Of a stretch of DNA of 64,000 bases, positions 26,028 through 41,023 are shown one piece after another; the stretch's first letter is position 1, and every line of letters starts with the position of its first letter. The DNA comes from Margaritifera margaritifera. Taxonomy: Eukaryota; Mollusca; Bivalvia; Unionida; Margaritiferidae. The stretch covers positions 4,211,501-4,275,500 of the forward strand of contig JAQPZY010001626.1 of NCBI GenBank assembly GCA_029931535.1, written 5' to 3'. Made by a program: the position numbers and the translations under genes. Under the pieces are notes generated by a model. The model had not been told where the DNA came from and ran no database searches. It worked only from the letters and a program-made list of their open reading frames with translations.

Positions 26028-26531
26028 GGTTCGTGCTTACAGATCAGACTTTTTTAATTTTTATTTTTGTGAAATCATTTTGTAAAACTCTATCAACTTG
26101 ATAACAAGCTTACAGTCGAAACACTGGCGGCATGGAGTAGTTTATTTTATGTAGCAATGCTCTCCCCCTTCTCATTTCTCTGGTGTTACACTTGCGTATG
26201 AATAATTCGTAAAATGAATGACTTTTATAAAATGTGTTAATATAAAATTTAACAAGGCAATAATCCGAATAAACATATTCAGGCGCTTTTTCCCAAGATC
26301 ACTTTGCTCACATGTACTCCAAAATACATTTAGAATTGAGCAGAATAAGATTACAATTTGCACAGTTGAATTATTTATAATCAAAGTAAGAGAAAACAAA
26401 GTATCATTTTACAACATCATAACTGTTCTACTTACGATTACTTGTTGATGTCAACAAAACTAATAATTACTTTTCTAGCTTATATTAACCTTCCAACCAG
26501 TTTTTTTTCTGTAATTGCATATTTAGTCATA

Positions 26532-26634
<103 letters not shown>

Positions 26635-26884
26635 GCTTCTTTTTGCCTGTTCGCTTAACATACGTTGCTATAACAATATGACAGTATTTATTCATCTAAA
26701 ACACACAGATGTTACATTGCACACATATTCACTTTACAGGGTCTTAAGTTTATCAATAAAATATTGAAAATCTATAACATTTAGAATCTGGCTGTACGGG
26801 ACACATTTTGAATCAGATTGTTTTAGAACTGTAGACATGTGATGATATCGGATTGATTTCCTAGTCTGCTTATCGACGGTAGTA

Positions 26885-26886
<2 letters not shown>

Positions 26887-26945
<59 letters not shown>
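26887..26945. repeat. (CT)n microsatellite
   Basis: Pure CT for about 59 bases. Confidence 0.95.
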
Positions 26946-26948
<3 letters not shown>

Positions 26949-27577
26949 GATTGTTTGCATAAACTCTTAAAACAAACGTTCATTTGACATAAATGTATGG
27001 AACTGAGATTTTCTGGACTCTGAAGTGCCGGAGTAAGTTAATGTAAATTTAGTTGCAATACATGTATAAAACTGCAACTTTTTCATATACGTCTATGATG
27101 GATCTTGTTTGGTTTTTTTGGGCAAACAAGTAATATATATTCTGGCTTGAATCGGATATGAGACATAGCCCCAAGATTAATTTCCAGTGAGGCTGAGTTT
27201 TCATATTTAGCCAAACAAAAATAACCTTTCAAATGTTAAATAATATAAGACTGGTAACAATAAATCTCAAGCTCAAACTCAAATTCAAGCCGTTTTATGT
27301 GCTCCGGGCCTGATCTTTTTGTTAGTTATCCGGTTCTATGTGGTCCAAGGACTTTGTTAGTTACCCGGTTCTATGTGACCCAATGACTTTGTTCTGTAGT
27401 TTGCATAAATCTTGCAAATGGATGTATTGCTTTAAGATTTTATTTTCTTATCTTAGGTTAGACCATAAATAGTGATTTCCAATTTAATCTACATCCTCTA
27501 TACTATATCTCCAAGTGTTACAGTTTCATATGGCCTTGTGATAAAGGAATGTCGGAGTATTTTATGTTAAGTAAAAC

Positions 27578-27716
27578 AAAGTTTAAATTGGTTTGCACAC
27601 ATTCAAAGTTAAAATCGGTTTTATACACATTCAAAGTTTAAATCGGTTTTGTACACATTCAAAGTTGAAATCGGTTTCGTGCACATTCAAATTTTAAATC
27701 GGTTTTGTACACATTC
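27578..27716. repeat. 28-bp tandem repeat, five copies
   Basis: The unit is close to AAAGTTTAAATCGGTTTTGT followed by ACACATTC. Copies start at 27578, 27605, 27633, 27661 and 27689 with scattered substitutions. A separate 2-copy repeat of CCGGTTCTATGTG lies upstream near 27328-27378. Confidence 0.9.
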
Positions 27717-29604
27717 AAAACGAAGGATAAAGATAAAAATTCCACTTGGAAAGTCTCCAATTGAATGACATGCATCACGTGATACAAAACCAGAAATGTA
27801 ACCAAACAGAAGATACTCCAAATGCTGAAATGTTTTAAATACTTACACAATGATTGATTGACTATCAGTTATATACAAATGCTTAAAAAAATGGTAATTT
27901 ATATTTTTATTAACACATCGAAAGAGCACAAACTTAATCGAATGCCACAAGAACAAAAGATAAGGACCCTCAAAACTTTTGCACCATACGTGAAAAGTTT
28001 TGCTACAATCATACACAAATAGAGATATGCATAATCTTAACGACGATGGTAAATGTGACGTCATACGCTCAGATCTAACAAACCAACAAACAAATAAAAT
28101 ATACACAATTACACTCAAACATAGTTAGAAAATATGAGCAGTCAAACAGGATTTTCTAAGAACTAAAAGTGAAATAAATAGAGATAAGGTGTCTCTAAAA
28201 AGGTACTTTGTAAGGTTGAGTCAAAGAGATTACAATGTAGTTTAAAGAAGGAAAATAAAGGTATCCTTTATACATTTTGCTCCCTGACCTTTATAACAAA
28301 TATACTGCAGTCACTGATTGTACCAAGTTTATAACACTGGCTAAAACGTAGAATAAATATCGATGCATTCCAACTGCATACCTTTAGAGGCATAAAGTTG
28401 ACAAGAACGACACCTGAACATTTTGTTTGCAAATAATGTAAATTAGCTGAGCAAATATTAAATGGAGCGATTTAAAAAAAAAAGAATGAAAAACACACAA
28501 AATCCACCCCCACCCCCCAATAAACCAACAACAAGCAAACAAACAAACAAAAACCCCATTAAAACAAAAATCCTCAGAAGGAGAAGAAATACCTTCAAAT
28601 GTTGGCATCAAATTATACTTCAACACTATTCGTCTAATTTTACTTTGTCAGCTTGAATGAAAAACATCTTTATTCCTAACCTCGTATATACTATTTAGCT
28701 ATCACAGTATCATAACAAGGTAAGTAGTACACAAATTGAGTTACTGGACCGCTCGACCAGATTAAACCAGTTTCATCGCACTATAATAACAAGTCACAAA
28801 TGCATACTTGCAGTATATATATGGTGGCGTCTTGTTATAGATGTAAAACGGTCAAATACTGCTTATTATCAGCAAAGACAAGAATTTCATCAGGATTCAA
28901 GCAAGTTAATATTATTTATGAAAGTATATTACTTTACTACTTAATTGGTTTTACTCAAAGGGATTTTTTCATCTTTCCAAATATTTATTTATAGGAACAA
29001 ACTTTCATATACAGAGTGGCTTCTGTCTTAAAATTTGCTTTTAACAGAGTAAATATTTAATTATTTATTAATTAATCCATTAATAAGGCTATTTTCGTGC
29101 GAAATTTTAAAAGAATTTTCGACGGTTTGTACAGAAATAGCTAAATAAAAAAGAAGCACATTTCAAGACAGAGATAATTTATTTGCCTTAACTTTTGTTG
29201 ATAAGTATTCTTTATGTCAAATATATATATTTTCCATGTCTCCATACAATCCTAAAATATTTTCTATAAAATATAATAAGCAACGGAGTTGATCATAAAC
29301 GTTTGATGACCCATAAAAAATAAAAATGGTTTTCATTCTTTCTATTCTTTTAAAAAGTTTATTTCAGATAGCATTTGCAATATATTTCCAGGATATACGA
29401 ACTAAATAAAGATTTCTGTATAAATTTTGAAAAGAAGGGGTAAATGGAGATTAAAAACCACAAATCTGGTTTTGATTGACAATATAACTAGAGATAAAAA
29501 ATGAAGAAACAATTCATGGTAAATTTACAGATAATAATATTAGTACTTATCGCATCACGTGACGCTGTGCAATCCAATAAAAAACTATCTCTCAGTTATC
29601 AGTG

Positions 29605-29608
<4 letters not shown>

Positions 29609-29699
<91 letters not shown>
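29609..29699. repeat. (AT)n microsatellite
   Basis: Pure AT for about 90 bases. Confidence 0.95.
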
Positions 29700-29701
<2 letters not shown>

Positions 29702-32700
29702 ATTTAATTAGAGATGAAAGCAAGCATTATAACATACATTCACATATGCTCGTGTTTAAATAAAAATCTGTCATATATAACATGATACAAAAGTGATTAT
29801 ATCACTGGTTGGAATGAATTAGTTTAATCCAGAAAACTACTTTATATAACAAATGAAAATTTCAATAAAACAAAAAAAAATAGTTTCCAAAATATCAAAG
29901 TTGAGACATTTGTTTCAAAGCAAACATTTGACAAGCATCAGATAAGAACATTAACACTGCATCTCGCAGCTAACAGAGAAACTATTGCTTTGGAATGCAA
30001 TTGAAGAGAACAAATTTAGTCAATAGAGAATCTTTAACATCAATTTCTAAGTATAGAATGATAGTCATATATACACTATTTGCAAACGCAAACATAAAGT
30101 ATCCATTTTTAAAACATAATTGACAAAAACGATTAAAACGAGGCCAATCACGCACGTAATATCATAAGTCAAAAAAAAAAACAACAACAACAACAAAAAA
30201 ATCGAAAAAGAAAGAATACCCGTATTTGAGCAACGAAATATGTACAAAAGCAATTTTTTACTATTTTAATTGAACAATGATGGAGTACGATACTATGCAA
30301 AATGATCTGTAGAATAACACCCAATTAACGTATGCAATGAATTCTCGTCACCTTTCCACATATTGAATTTAAATGAGCACAGTTCTATCGTTCTCTTGAA
30401 GCTCAACGCACTAAATATTAATTTAACAATTAAATTTAGGACAATATGTTAGACCGAATATACGTTAACGGTAGAACATAACTCGATGAATTTGTATATG
30501 TGAGTAAAGCCTGGACTAATAGTAACATATCTTATCGAATGTTATGCTTTACTGCCATACTAAAACAAAATTTCATTTCACTCAGCGAATATACTGACTT
30601 CAACTCTCTTTGTGAATGATGACAATGCAATATAATGATAAATATTAAAACTCGGGTACCAATCAATTCATTGTGGATGAAAAAAAGTTTTATTATGCAT
30701 TTTGATCAGACTTGTCGCTAGATATTATTGCTTATCAAAATACACTGGCGACATTCAGAGGCTATCTACTTCATTACTATCGATTTGGATTGTCCGTATC
30801 GTTTGTACCTTTTGAGGCAAGGTAAAATACTACTATCAACGTCATTATTGCTGTTTGGTCAGAGTCCAAAATGTCCGTAGACCAGTCTATTTACGCTAAC
30901 AGAAGCTATGATTCACATTATATATGGATAATGCATGTTTTTACACACTTTTACAATCTGCGACCGTTTGTCTTTGCTCACAGGCCACAACATGAAAATA
31001 TGATTTCTGGAGCAAATCAAAATATGATGATTTTTCTTTTCTTTCACAAGATATAAATGGAAATAAAAAAAAGGAAAAGTGAAAAGCGTCACTGAGGATA
31101 TATTACATTTTTTTATGAGTGGACAACTCGTCCTTAAAATGGGAACTAAAACATACATAAAACGGAAAGGTATACAGATTGAAGTTTATTAACAATGACA
31201 ATATATTATAAAAAGTGCATACATAGCACATTGAAGTCACACAAGCATACGGGATTCATTACTGAGGCACATGGAAAACATGTTCCAGATTCTGAATCTT
31301 TAAAATGCAAGCAATCGCAGTTGAATAATACAAAATCGTTAACAATGGACTGAAAACAAATTGCATCCTGTATTGAAAACTGTGGAAAGACATTGATGAG
31401 TATCGAATTACAGTTTTGTTTATCGCACGTTAATACAGTAATACATATAATTTGTACATACTTAAGGTACAAGGAAATGATTATATAATAAGAGGTTTAG
31501 ACTTATACTCTCAAAGCATACAATAACGAACCTTCCAATGAACTGCAAAATGCAAAAGAGAATCACACGTGGCTAGTTATTTATCAGTAGAATTACAATT
31601 GAAGTAGCATAATAAACGTTATTAAGTTTAAAAGACGTACAAATAGATTTTGACCCTAGCCATCACTAGACCTGTCTTTGATTTATTAATATCCTTCAAA
31701 AAATATTGAAATATAGAGCAGCTTCTGTATCCATTTGTCACACATTGTACCTTCATAACATTTTTTGTCGTGCTCTTGCAGTGTAGTAAGTGAAAAATTG
31801 TGCCTCTACGGCAAATAAGAACTACTAGTTGATCATTACAATGGTCTCTGAGGTAAGTTATTGGCAACCGTTTCCTGGATCTCTAGATGCCATGTATGCA
31901 CGATTTTAAAACTACAACAATAAGTCTGAGAATATTTGCTAATCTTACACGACTGACTATGCTCACATGAGACAAACTTTCCACTTGTACGACATTGTTT
32001 CATGTCTGCCAATAAGAGACGTCTAGTCTAAGGTGGCTACGACCAAATTCTTCGGTTGCAAGCACTTCAAAAGCAAACAATTTGCAAGACTCAAGGTAAA
32101 GACATAAAATTCATAACTACAATCGTAGATAAAACTTTAATTTTCTACTCTTTTACACTAATATGTATAATTTGACATGTAAGATAATTTATACTATATG
32201 TGTGACCTAAATGTTGTATCTTTAGAAACGCTGTCTTGTTAATGAATCAGTACCAGTTTAGGCACTCTGACCATAACAGGCGCAAGAAAGTTTGTGTACA
32301 CTCTTCTGTATAAGAAGTCACCACCAGAAAAGTGAATTGCTGTAGATATAGACATAAGAAGTACAAACACATTGACGTTGCTCACTTCTTCAACAGTAGA
32401 TGGAGACATACGATTGTGATACGAATATGCAGCAGAGGACATGCCGGTGATATAGTCTTATCGTTCCATTCTGTCAGTGGAGATTAGGAACATTACAAAG
32501 TTATGGATAATGTCAAAATATCTCAGACCGGGAGACACAGCTGCACAAACTCAGAAAGAGGTAAAATAAGGTTAAAAATAAAGCACATCTACCGAAAGTA
32601 GTACACGAAGGAAATCCAATTGATCCGGAATGAGAAAGACCTGTATTTTACTGACAGCTCCCAACTGATGGTAGAAATTAACGATACTATTCAGTGGAGA

Positions 32701-34628
32701 AGAAAAACAAAACTAACTTGACAGGTGCAACACATAGTATTGACTTTAAACTAGTAACAATGTTAATTGTGAAATAAAGAGTTTTAAGCAATTTAGTCTT
32801 ATGTGACATACAAGAGATATCATCTTAATTATTTGAACGGGCTAACACAATTAGGAAATCACTTCAATAACTGCCAAAATAGATTGGACTGAAGAACGAG
32901 AATTTTTAAAATTCGTTTTAAAAGACTTCGCGAAAAAGATATTCAAGAATATGATTTTAAATTTTAAAAAGCACAATCACGTGCTGAAGAGCAGGATAGT
33001 CGAAGTCTATATTTTTCAAACAGATCAATAATATCTGAGAATGTGATGTTATTACTCTTGAGAACATTAAACAAGAAACGGCAATCACTATTATTGCATA
33101 ACGGCAATCCCGATTACTCCCAGACGGCAAAACTTTGACTTGGTGCAGTACGTTACATGCTGTAAACGTAACTTTCTCTGGTTATCAGTACAGAGACACC
33201 GGGGATAGAACACAAAGGTTGCTATATAGCAACAGAATCGCTTTTATTATAATTCCACTAATATACCATCTTTTAGAATCTCAATTTCAGAAATTTAAGG
33301 TCGTGAGTTCTGCGACGACTGTTCATATCAAAGATTTATAAAATAAAAGATTGCCTATGTGATGTAGAAATAGCAGTTATGCATACCAGTTGTCTCAATT
33401 AATGATCGGTTTCCTACGGGTTACCAGAGTTCCTTCACCTATGCGACCATCTTACGTCGCCATTTCAGCTATTGTCGTATAATTTAGGCAAATAGATGAT
33501 GTTTAAATATGGAGTCAAAGCAAGCTTAAAAACTACACAATTGAGCCCCATATTACAAGATATATTTGCGTGTACAGTTCGATTTCATATGTTTTCTTTC
33601 AGATTCCGTTTCATATACAATAAAAAAAATCTGACACATTTTCGCTAAACGCGCCTTCTACAACTTTTCTTTTTAAACTAAAACGTCAGTTTTGTGTTAT
33701 CTTTCTATACTGTTGCCAGTATTCTTAAACATTTCACAAGCAAAAGATTAAATTATCTAATTTTGTGTCTTCTGATATTAACACCTTGCAAACTTCTCTG
33801 AAAGATAGCCTGCAGTAAAACATTCTTGTTGATATTGTTCTTGAGATTGAAATGTCAAGTCACAAAATAAACTCCACGAGAGAATGAATCCAGGGCAAGT
33901 GACACTTATCCATAATAAGCATTAATTATAGGGAACAAAATCAGTTGATATAAATAAACTGTAGAATTCCTACCATAACTAAAGTCGTTGTCTTCTATCT
34001 GTTAATACCTTACGCCCCTAGTCTTCGTTTGTCCATGGATTTAGCTGCTAGTAGGAATGAAGGCGTAGCGTATACACTCGGTTCCACAACTGGAGGACAT
34101 ACCAGTCGAAGTCCATGGTTTGACATCCTTCGTGTTGCAAACACGAACATCATTTAACAATGGAGAAAGGGGGCATTTTCATGCATCTAACGTGAGACAA
34201 AAGAGGGAATTTGGCAACTGATCCAGCTGGTTATAGTCATTTTAGTTTGAGTAAATTTTATATTTTATATTTCATAAAATGATTCTTCACTTCGCTTCAT
34301 CTTTACACACCAGAATTTGAAACGGTTTAAGAGCCAAAGCCAAAGTTGCACTTATTCTTAGAATACATTCAATAATGCGAGAGAACAAACCCAACAATAA
34401 ATTGCAAAAACATTTTTTTTAAACTTTTAAGATATAATTGCTTGGACAATTAAAAAATTGGAGCAAATGCTGCAACTCATTATATGCTGAATTCCTCTCA
34501 GATCCCATTATTCCGTGGCAAACAATATCCTTCTTCACAACAGAGTTGTCCTCGTTAGCAGCCAATTAGACTGGTACACATCAATATGACGGCTGGACGA
34601 TATAGCAGATATCGGTCCACATAGCCTC

Positions 34629-35839
34629 TCACGCCACTACATCACTCTCTGGTCGTAGATCCACCTCAACTGTTGTGTGATCGGGAGTGATATTTCCATC
34701 ATCCTCCTCCTGCTCTTTTTCTTCTTCTTCCTTCTTTGTCGTCTCTATCTTTCTATTCTCTTCCAGAGATTCCTTTTCATCAGTTTTTTTATTATCTGTA
34801 TCTTTCGTACCCTTCCTTTCGATGCTATCTTCCTTCTCCTCATAAATATCTATAGCTATCTCATCATATGATGGCGGGGGCCTGACGTTCCCGTTGTCCC
34901 CCTGGTCCACATCCCCCTTTCTGCATATGTAGATTCTAAATGCCCTCTGAATGATTCGTGCTGCATAGTGCTCTTTTTGCCGCATTAGTGTGCTGCTGAT
35001 TTGCTGGTACTTAATTTCTCCTTTTTTCCTCTCTTTTACGTCTATCGGCATATCTCCTAAATCCGACGTTCCCAAGAAACTTTTAGTCAAAGCATCTAAA
35101 ATGTCTCTACAGTCAACTCTGTCTCCTTCACATATTGGAATATCAAGTTTGACCAACATGAAGTGATTAGGCTTGGGGAGACGCAGTGGATCCTCTAGAT
35201 AATCCACAAAGTCAGAAAGCTCTGCCAATGTGATGTACTGACTAGCTTTGGGATCGTACTTTTCCCACTTCTCATAATACATGTCAAAATCATCTGGGGT
35301 CAGACCTTGTTGAACATCTTCAGTGGCCTGACTGAAGTTCTCCAAGATGACGGCGATGTACATATTAACAACCACTAAAAAGCTTATTACTAGATAAGTT
35401 ACGAGAAAGAGCACGGCCATGGGATATGATCCGCACGTACTTTTTCTGTTATTCTCCACTGTTCCATTTGGGTTACAGTCTTTCTCGTTCATGAGACCTT
35501 TCAGAACCCCATCCCAGCCAGCAGAGGTGCACATTTGAAACAACGTTATTACACTTGAGCCAAACGTTCGGAAATTGAAGACATCATCCAATCCACCTGT
35601 AAGCTCCACATGCATGAAAAAACTCATGCCGAAAGTTGCATAAATGGAAAGAACAAGAAATAGCAGAAGTCCTATATTGAACAAAGCTGGAAGCGACACA
35701 GCTAGTGAAAAAAGAAGAGTTCTAATCCCCTTTGCTGACTTAACAAGTCTCAGGATTCGGCCTATACGGAAGACTCTGATAACTCGAAGAAGCGTGGGTG
35801 ATACGGGGAATGTTTCCATTGTCCGAGCCAATCCGAGAG
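34629..35839 (-). CDS. Nav1: Nav1 last coding exon, domain IV S4-S6 and C-terminus
   Basis: Acceptor TTGTTTCTTCCAG, 1,211 nt to TGA at 34631-34629, phase 1 in. Of 403 residues, S4 is at about 15-40 (LLRVIRVFRIGRILRLVK), S5 at 45-70, and the pore with TSAGWDG at 105-111 (Ala 107 is the last DEKA residue). S6 is at 140-168, the EF-hand-like region (DPKASQYITLAELSDF) at about 185-225, and the IQ motif (RIIQRAFRIYICRK), which binds calmodulin in the family, at about 295-308. The tail is very Glu/Lys/Asp-rich, unlike the Ala/Gly-rich tail of the Drosophila channel. An open frame continuing upstream into (ATT)n is intron. Confidence 0.95.
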
Positions 35840-35893
35840 CTGGAAGAAACAAGAAAAGAAATGTTGATTTCATCTGCCGGTACCATCCCTTGT

Positions 35894-35894
35894 A

Positions 35895-35962
<68 letters not shown>
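35894..35962. repeat. (ATT)n microsatellite at intron edge
   Basis: It lies about 55 bases upstream of the acceptor of the last exon, on the intron side. The poly-Asn translation contiguous with the exon frame is therefore intronic, because the acceptor and phase at 35839 match the preceding exon. Confidence 0.95.
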
Positions 35963-35963
<1 letters not shown>

Positions 35964-36509
35964 GTTGTTGTTGTTGTTAGTGGTGATGGCAGTGTTATTT
36001 TCGTGATTGGTTTTTCTTATTGGTATTGTTGTTACACGCTTACTCATTTTATAACTGAAATAGCTATCATATAATTTTTTTTTTGCATCATCGGGAACCG
36101 AGAAATCATCGTTTTCTCTTTTTTTTTTTTCCCCCTTGAAAACTGAAAAGCCAGTGATTTCCTGAATTTTACAGCTACAGCTTTTAATAGCAATAATATT
36201 AGTTCTCTATTTCAGTCTATATCTCAGTCTATGTGTTTCATCAACTGTAATTGGGTAAATGATACAATGTAATGAAAACTTGATTGCTAATTATATATAG
36301 TGCGCATTGCTTTCTTATCCAAAGACATCACCTTATCTAACACCAGATTTTGTGTTGTTGTAAAGCATATATAAGGATTTGTGTTAACACATAATTAAAA
36401 CAGTATCATACTATTGTGTTTATCGATAACTTCGGAACAGACAAGAAATATAAAAAAAAGAAAATTATGACTTTTTCATCGTAATTATTTTAAACTAAAT
36501 TTTACTTAC

Positions 36510-36780
36510 CCACAATAGATAGTACGACAACGCCAAAGTCAAATACATTCCATGGAATTTTGAAGTAATAATATCGCAGGCCGATGAGCTTGAGAACGCA
36601 CTCTGTGGTAAAAACGCATATGAATGAGAGGTTTACCCAATACAACACATCCTCAAACTCCTTTGACTGGCCGAAGTGTTCCATTGTCATGGTCACCATG
36701 TTCATGATGATGACAACCATAATGGCAATATCAAACTTCTGGTTGGTGGTGATGTCAAAGATGATCGCAGCCGGTAGAAA
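36510..36780 (-). CDS. Nav1: Nav1 exon, domain IV S1-S3
   Basis: 271 nt between TTTTGCCTTTCAG and GTAAGT, phase 0 in and phase 1 out. It encodes [18 protein letters not shown]1 ([17 protein letters not shown]), S2 ([16 protein letters not shown]) and S3 ([15 protein letters not shown]). Spacing from the PRP of the gate exon to IIFDI equals that of other Nav1 channels without any extra exon. Confidence 0.95.
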
Positions 36781-37450
36781 CTGAAAGGCAAAAACATCTG
36801 GCATTGAAATTTCTTACGTCATAATTTCCATCAAAATCTGTACGAAGGTTGATACCAGTACTATATCTCGTGCATCACAAATAAGCGGTAAGGCACCTAC
36901 CATTGACCATCATTTATTTATAAGGGGTGGGTGGTTAGGTAGATGGGTGGGATTAATTTTGAACCAGAAATATTGTATTAACTTACTTGATATTATGGAA
37001 TATATGGACTCACAAGTGAAGTACATCAGAATAACAGTTTTTCAAAGCAAAGAAGGGATTCTTTTTTTTTTTTTTTTTTTTGCCGCCCTCAACCCAACCC
37101 AACACAAGATCAAGTGCCCGGTGCCATAACCTTTGTGGACACTGGTCTGCCGTTGAGTAAGTCAGTACAGTTCAAATGTATAATGGTAAAATAAAAAAAC
37201 AGACAAAAAAACAATATTTAAAAAAAAAAACTTTTTAAATTTAATAATTCGTAGGCTCAGCTGTAGTTTTCGATGTCAAATTTCTTCTGTAATTTTTAGG
37301 AAAATCACGTTTAAAACATGACTGCTGCACCGAACAGTTCCTCACCTGAACGACAAATAGTAATCTGTTAAACTGTACAAGTTATATTAGTGTTTATATC
37401 TGCATATTGATTTTTCCAAAAGTACATTGGCAAAATTGACGATTCAACTA

Positions 37451-37516
<66 letters not shown>

Positions 37517-38645
37517 CACCTTTTTAAGAGGGGTAACACCATTTCACGAATCTAAACATTTTGACAATGGCCCATCACTATTCATCATTTCAAATTTATA
37601 TGGAATCATTTCAAAGATTTGGTAGATAGATTTTCTTATATAATGTATATTAATTCAGGTCAATCCAAAGCTGTAATAAAGACCGAGTTTGACGAAGGAC
37701 CAGAAAAGTGTTAATATATCTTCTGTTTACCTGATTGGCTTGTGTCATAAAAATGTAAAGAATAGTTGAGTATCATAAAAATGAAAGACAGTATAACTGT
37801 GTGTGATATTGACAAAAAAGGCCAAAATCACACTTTTTCCCGTTTTAAGAACAATAAAAGTAGTTTCAGTATTTCAATTTTTGAGGTAATTGAATAGTGA
37901 AGATGTTTTAAGCTGAAAGAATATATATTATGTCGTGTGACTATGAAGTACAGCCGCAACGAATTAGAACCCCAATAGAAATAGTTTGCTTCCGATCGTG
38001 CATTAGCCAGAAAATAGTAAGGTCCGAATATGAAGTGCTATACGAAAGCAATTAAAAGTGTACAAACTTTTTGACACTGTTAAATTAACCAGGGTATTTA
38101 AAACACGAATAAACTAGGAATAAAACACTCCGGCAAAACACATACTGTGGTTATTTTTGTTATAAAGTTTGGTTTCAGTAAACATTCGCTAAATATTAAC
38201 AGTTTTGTATAACGCATACAAACTTACCATTTGTCATTGAAGATCGATATTAAAACTTGCTCAATTATGTTAAAATTTTCACTTCGAAATTAATTTACGT
38301 ATATTTAACAAAAGATAAGTAATATCAAGGAAACTTTATTTTAAATGCATCGAGAGAAATAATGGTAGTCAAAGTTAGTATCACGAGCTTACAAGAAATT
38401 ATATTGCCAGAAAATCAAGTCAAATAGTGTGTTGAAGAAAACCTAGGATCTATATCCGTTTCTTCGAATATTAAACATTAAATAATTCTGTTGAATTTCT
38501 AGCAAGATTAGGAAAAATAATTGTTTAAATGAAACAATATTCTGTAAGGCATACATATAGAAGATGCTTCAAGAGAAATTAGGAAATAAGAAAGATAAAA
38601 TTGATAGCCACATACATCGACAACACAAATGGAGTGACAACTTAC

Positions 38646-38735
38646 ATTATCGCTTAGTGACTGTTGGTGCACATGCATTTCTTGTTGTCGAGCCCGTCTA
38701 TGCGGAAGTTCGACATAGTGATCACTTTTGATCAC
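38646..38735 (-). CDS. Nav1: Possible 90-nt cassette exon in III-IV linker
   Basis: On the minus strand a T10 tract and CTTGACCAG precede 90 nt, then a consensus donor GTAAGT. It is in phase 0 at both ends, like its neighbours, and open: VIKSDHYVELPHRRARQQEM plus ten further residues. Inclusion would insert 30 hydrophilic residues between the gate and domain IV S1. The acceptor is only moderate and the family normally has no insert here, so it may be a rare or lineage-specific exon, or a chance match. Confidence 0.35.
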
Positions 38736-41023
38736 CTGGTCAAGATCAATGTTCAAGATCAAAGTAAAAAAAAAATACTTTCTAGGCTGAAATAAGACCA
38801 TATACAAAGTTGTGCTTCCATTTTTTTGACATCCTCGTCCTTTGACGAGAAGGCATTAAGATTCCTGTAAAAGTAAGTCACTCTCATCTGAGATGAATTG
38901 TATAATTATAGTCTTATTTATCTCCAAATATGTTGATGTTGTAGCTCTGGTTAAATCAGATAAATCAGTGTGGTTTCTTCACCACGAACTATCTTCCTTC
39001 TTTATTTTTCTATTTCAAAGACAACTGCTTCGCACAGTTAGATAACGATACCACTACTTTACAGAAGTCCAAGTTGAACTATTTTTTCGTTACATATTTC
39101 CGCATTTTTTTATTTTATTTATTTATTAACTTTTTTTTATTTGAAGTTTACAACTTTGGTTATTCTATATAAATACTGCATACAGTTATAAAGGTAAATG
39201 CTTCTATCTGTTTCATTATAAAAATATATTACATGCATTTAATTAAAGTAAATACGTAACACGAATTTCTTGAGTTGAACTACTTGTTAATTGTAAAAAC
39301 ATAGGGACATTGAGAAATTATATGTGAAGGCAAAATATTTGTGCCCCTAAGTAATAAAAAAAAATGATTACCAGGATGTCAATTTTCTTCCACGATTTTT
39401 AAAAATTCCTTATTCTATATATTTTCAATACCTAGAAAAAAACAAAAAACAAACAAACACGTTTTTCCCTGGGATTACGAACCTTCAGCTTCAATAATAC
39501 ATCATTTTTCCCAGGTTATTGTCACCCATCTATGGAGGGATTAGATTATGTTGCTAAGCAAAATATATATCCACTGGGAAAATAAAAAATTTTTCTTTGA
39601 CTCTAGAATACAGTAGTTATGTTTGTTAGAAGTATAAACTAATTACTTGAATTTATGCAGAACGCGTATGATCATCATAGTTAATGAAATTCTGTTTCAA
39701 GAGAATATTGTTTCGAATTAGCCCCAACCTTTACATACTCTCTCTCTCTCTCTCTCTCTCATATTTTTGTTGCAATTTCTTTTTAAATGTAAATATGGAA
39801 GTATAACGTGACATTCCTGGTAATCACAGTGGACACAGTGAGCATAAAAAATATAATAATATCAGTGCTGAGTACAAGGCGATATTAAAATGACACTAGT
39901 CTGAAAACCACCAACCATATGCTGCATACTAAGATAGTAAAGTAATTAACAAGCTTCAAAAGTAAATGAGAATTGTTGGTATTAAAAAGAAGGGCGCTAA
40001 AAGTAGTACGTTTTTATGGTTGCAAACAGCAATTACTAATATTTCAATAATTTACTTTTCACATACATTGACAATTTTACTTTCGAAATGGCACTTAATC
40101 TAAACTATATACAGTGTATATTCAAATATGTGATGTCTCAGAAACAAATATTTACTGGTTTGAAATTTTGAAAGTTTCATGGGACAATAGATTTACTTGA
40201 ATATGACAATTCCTAAAACTTCGAGATTACAATTTCAGGCAGTAAACACAGGTTAGATATAACCTTGTTTGCTTGATTTTTAGATCTGTCACTTCATCGA
40301 AAACCTATAATATCATAATGAATAATTAAAACGATCATTTATGATCTTCTTCATAAATAAAACGCATTTAATGATGCAAAAAGTTCAGACTTTATACAAC
40401 TAAGATTTTAAGACAAATAAATATTTTTTCAATTCTGAAAATATATTCGCTGATAACTTTCCTTGAATTTCTAATTTTCAAAATAGTCTTGTTCTGAATT
40501 TTTGTGAGTTTGTAAATTTTTTCGAGGCACGATTTATTATGTGTAGCTGCGTGGCATTAATTACTCCGATTTTAACAAGGTACATTTTCCGCAATTTATG
40601 ATATGTTAGGAAAACACTCGCAAAACGTCGACATTACCAATAACATGAAGTTTATGTCAGGGGCTCTTTACTGTCTTTTTAGACAATATCTCAAATAAAA
40701 CTAGACGAAAAATATTCTTGAACAAGAAAAAGCAGATATTTTTATCAATGGTATGTTATTTCATTGTTAGCTGACTGAATGTGTCCAAATAATTTGTTAG
40801 ATTTCAGAAGACATGAATGCACTTTTCTACTGTAAACCATACAGCATAAGTATTAATCGGGCGATCGCAAAAAAGTAACTTTTTTGAGCAGTAAAGTAAT
40901 AAAGGATGGAATACACGTCTATGGTTGGTAAAAGTTGCTATATTCAGTGTAATAAAAAACTATTCTGTGTCATAAATACACCGTTCCATAGAAATTAATG
41001 AAGATAATTTGTATCATACTTAC

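Noticed and set aside
29501..29707. Frame starting with a signal-peptide-like sequence
   Set aside because: After about 36 residues it is only (AT)n translated (Ile-Tyr repeats); no exon partner seen.
35840..36047. N-terminal extension (poly-Asn) of the last Nav1 exon frame
   Set aside because: It is the (ATT)n microsatellite translated. The acceptor at 35840-35841 and the phase match place it in the intron.
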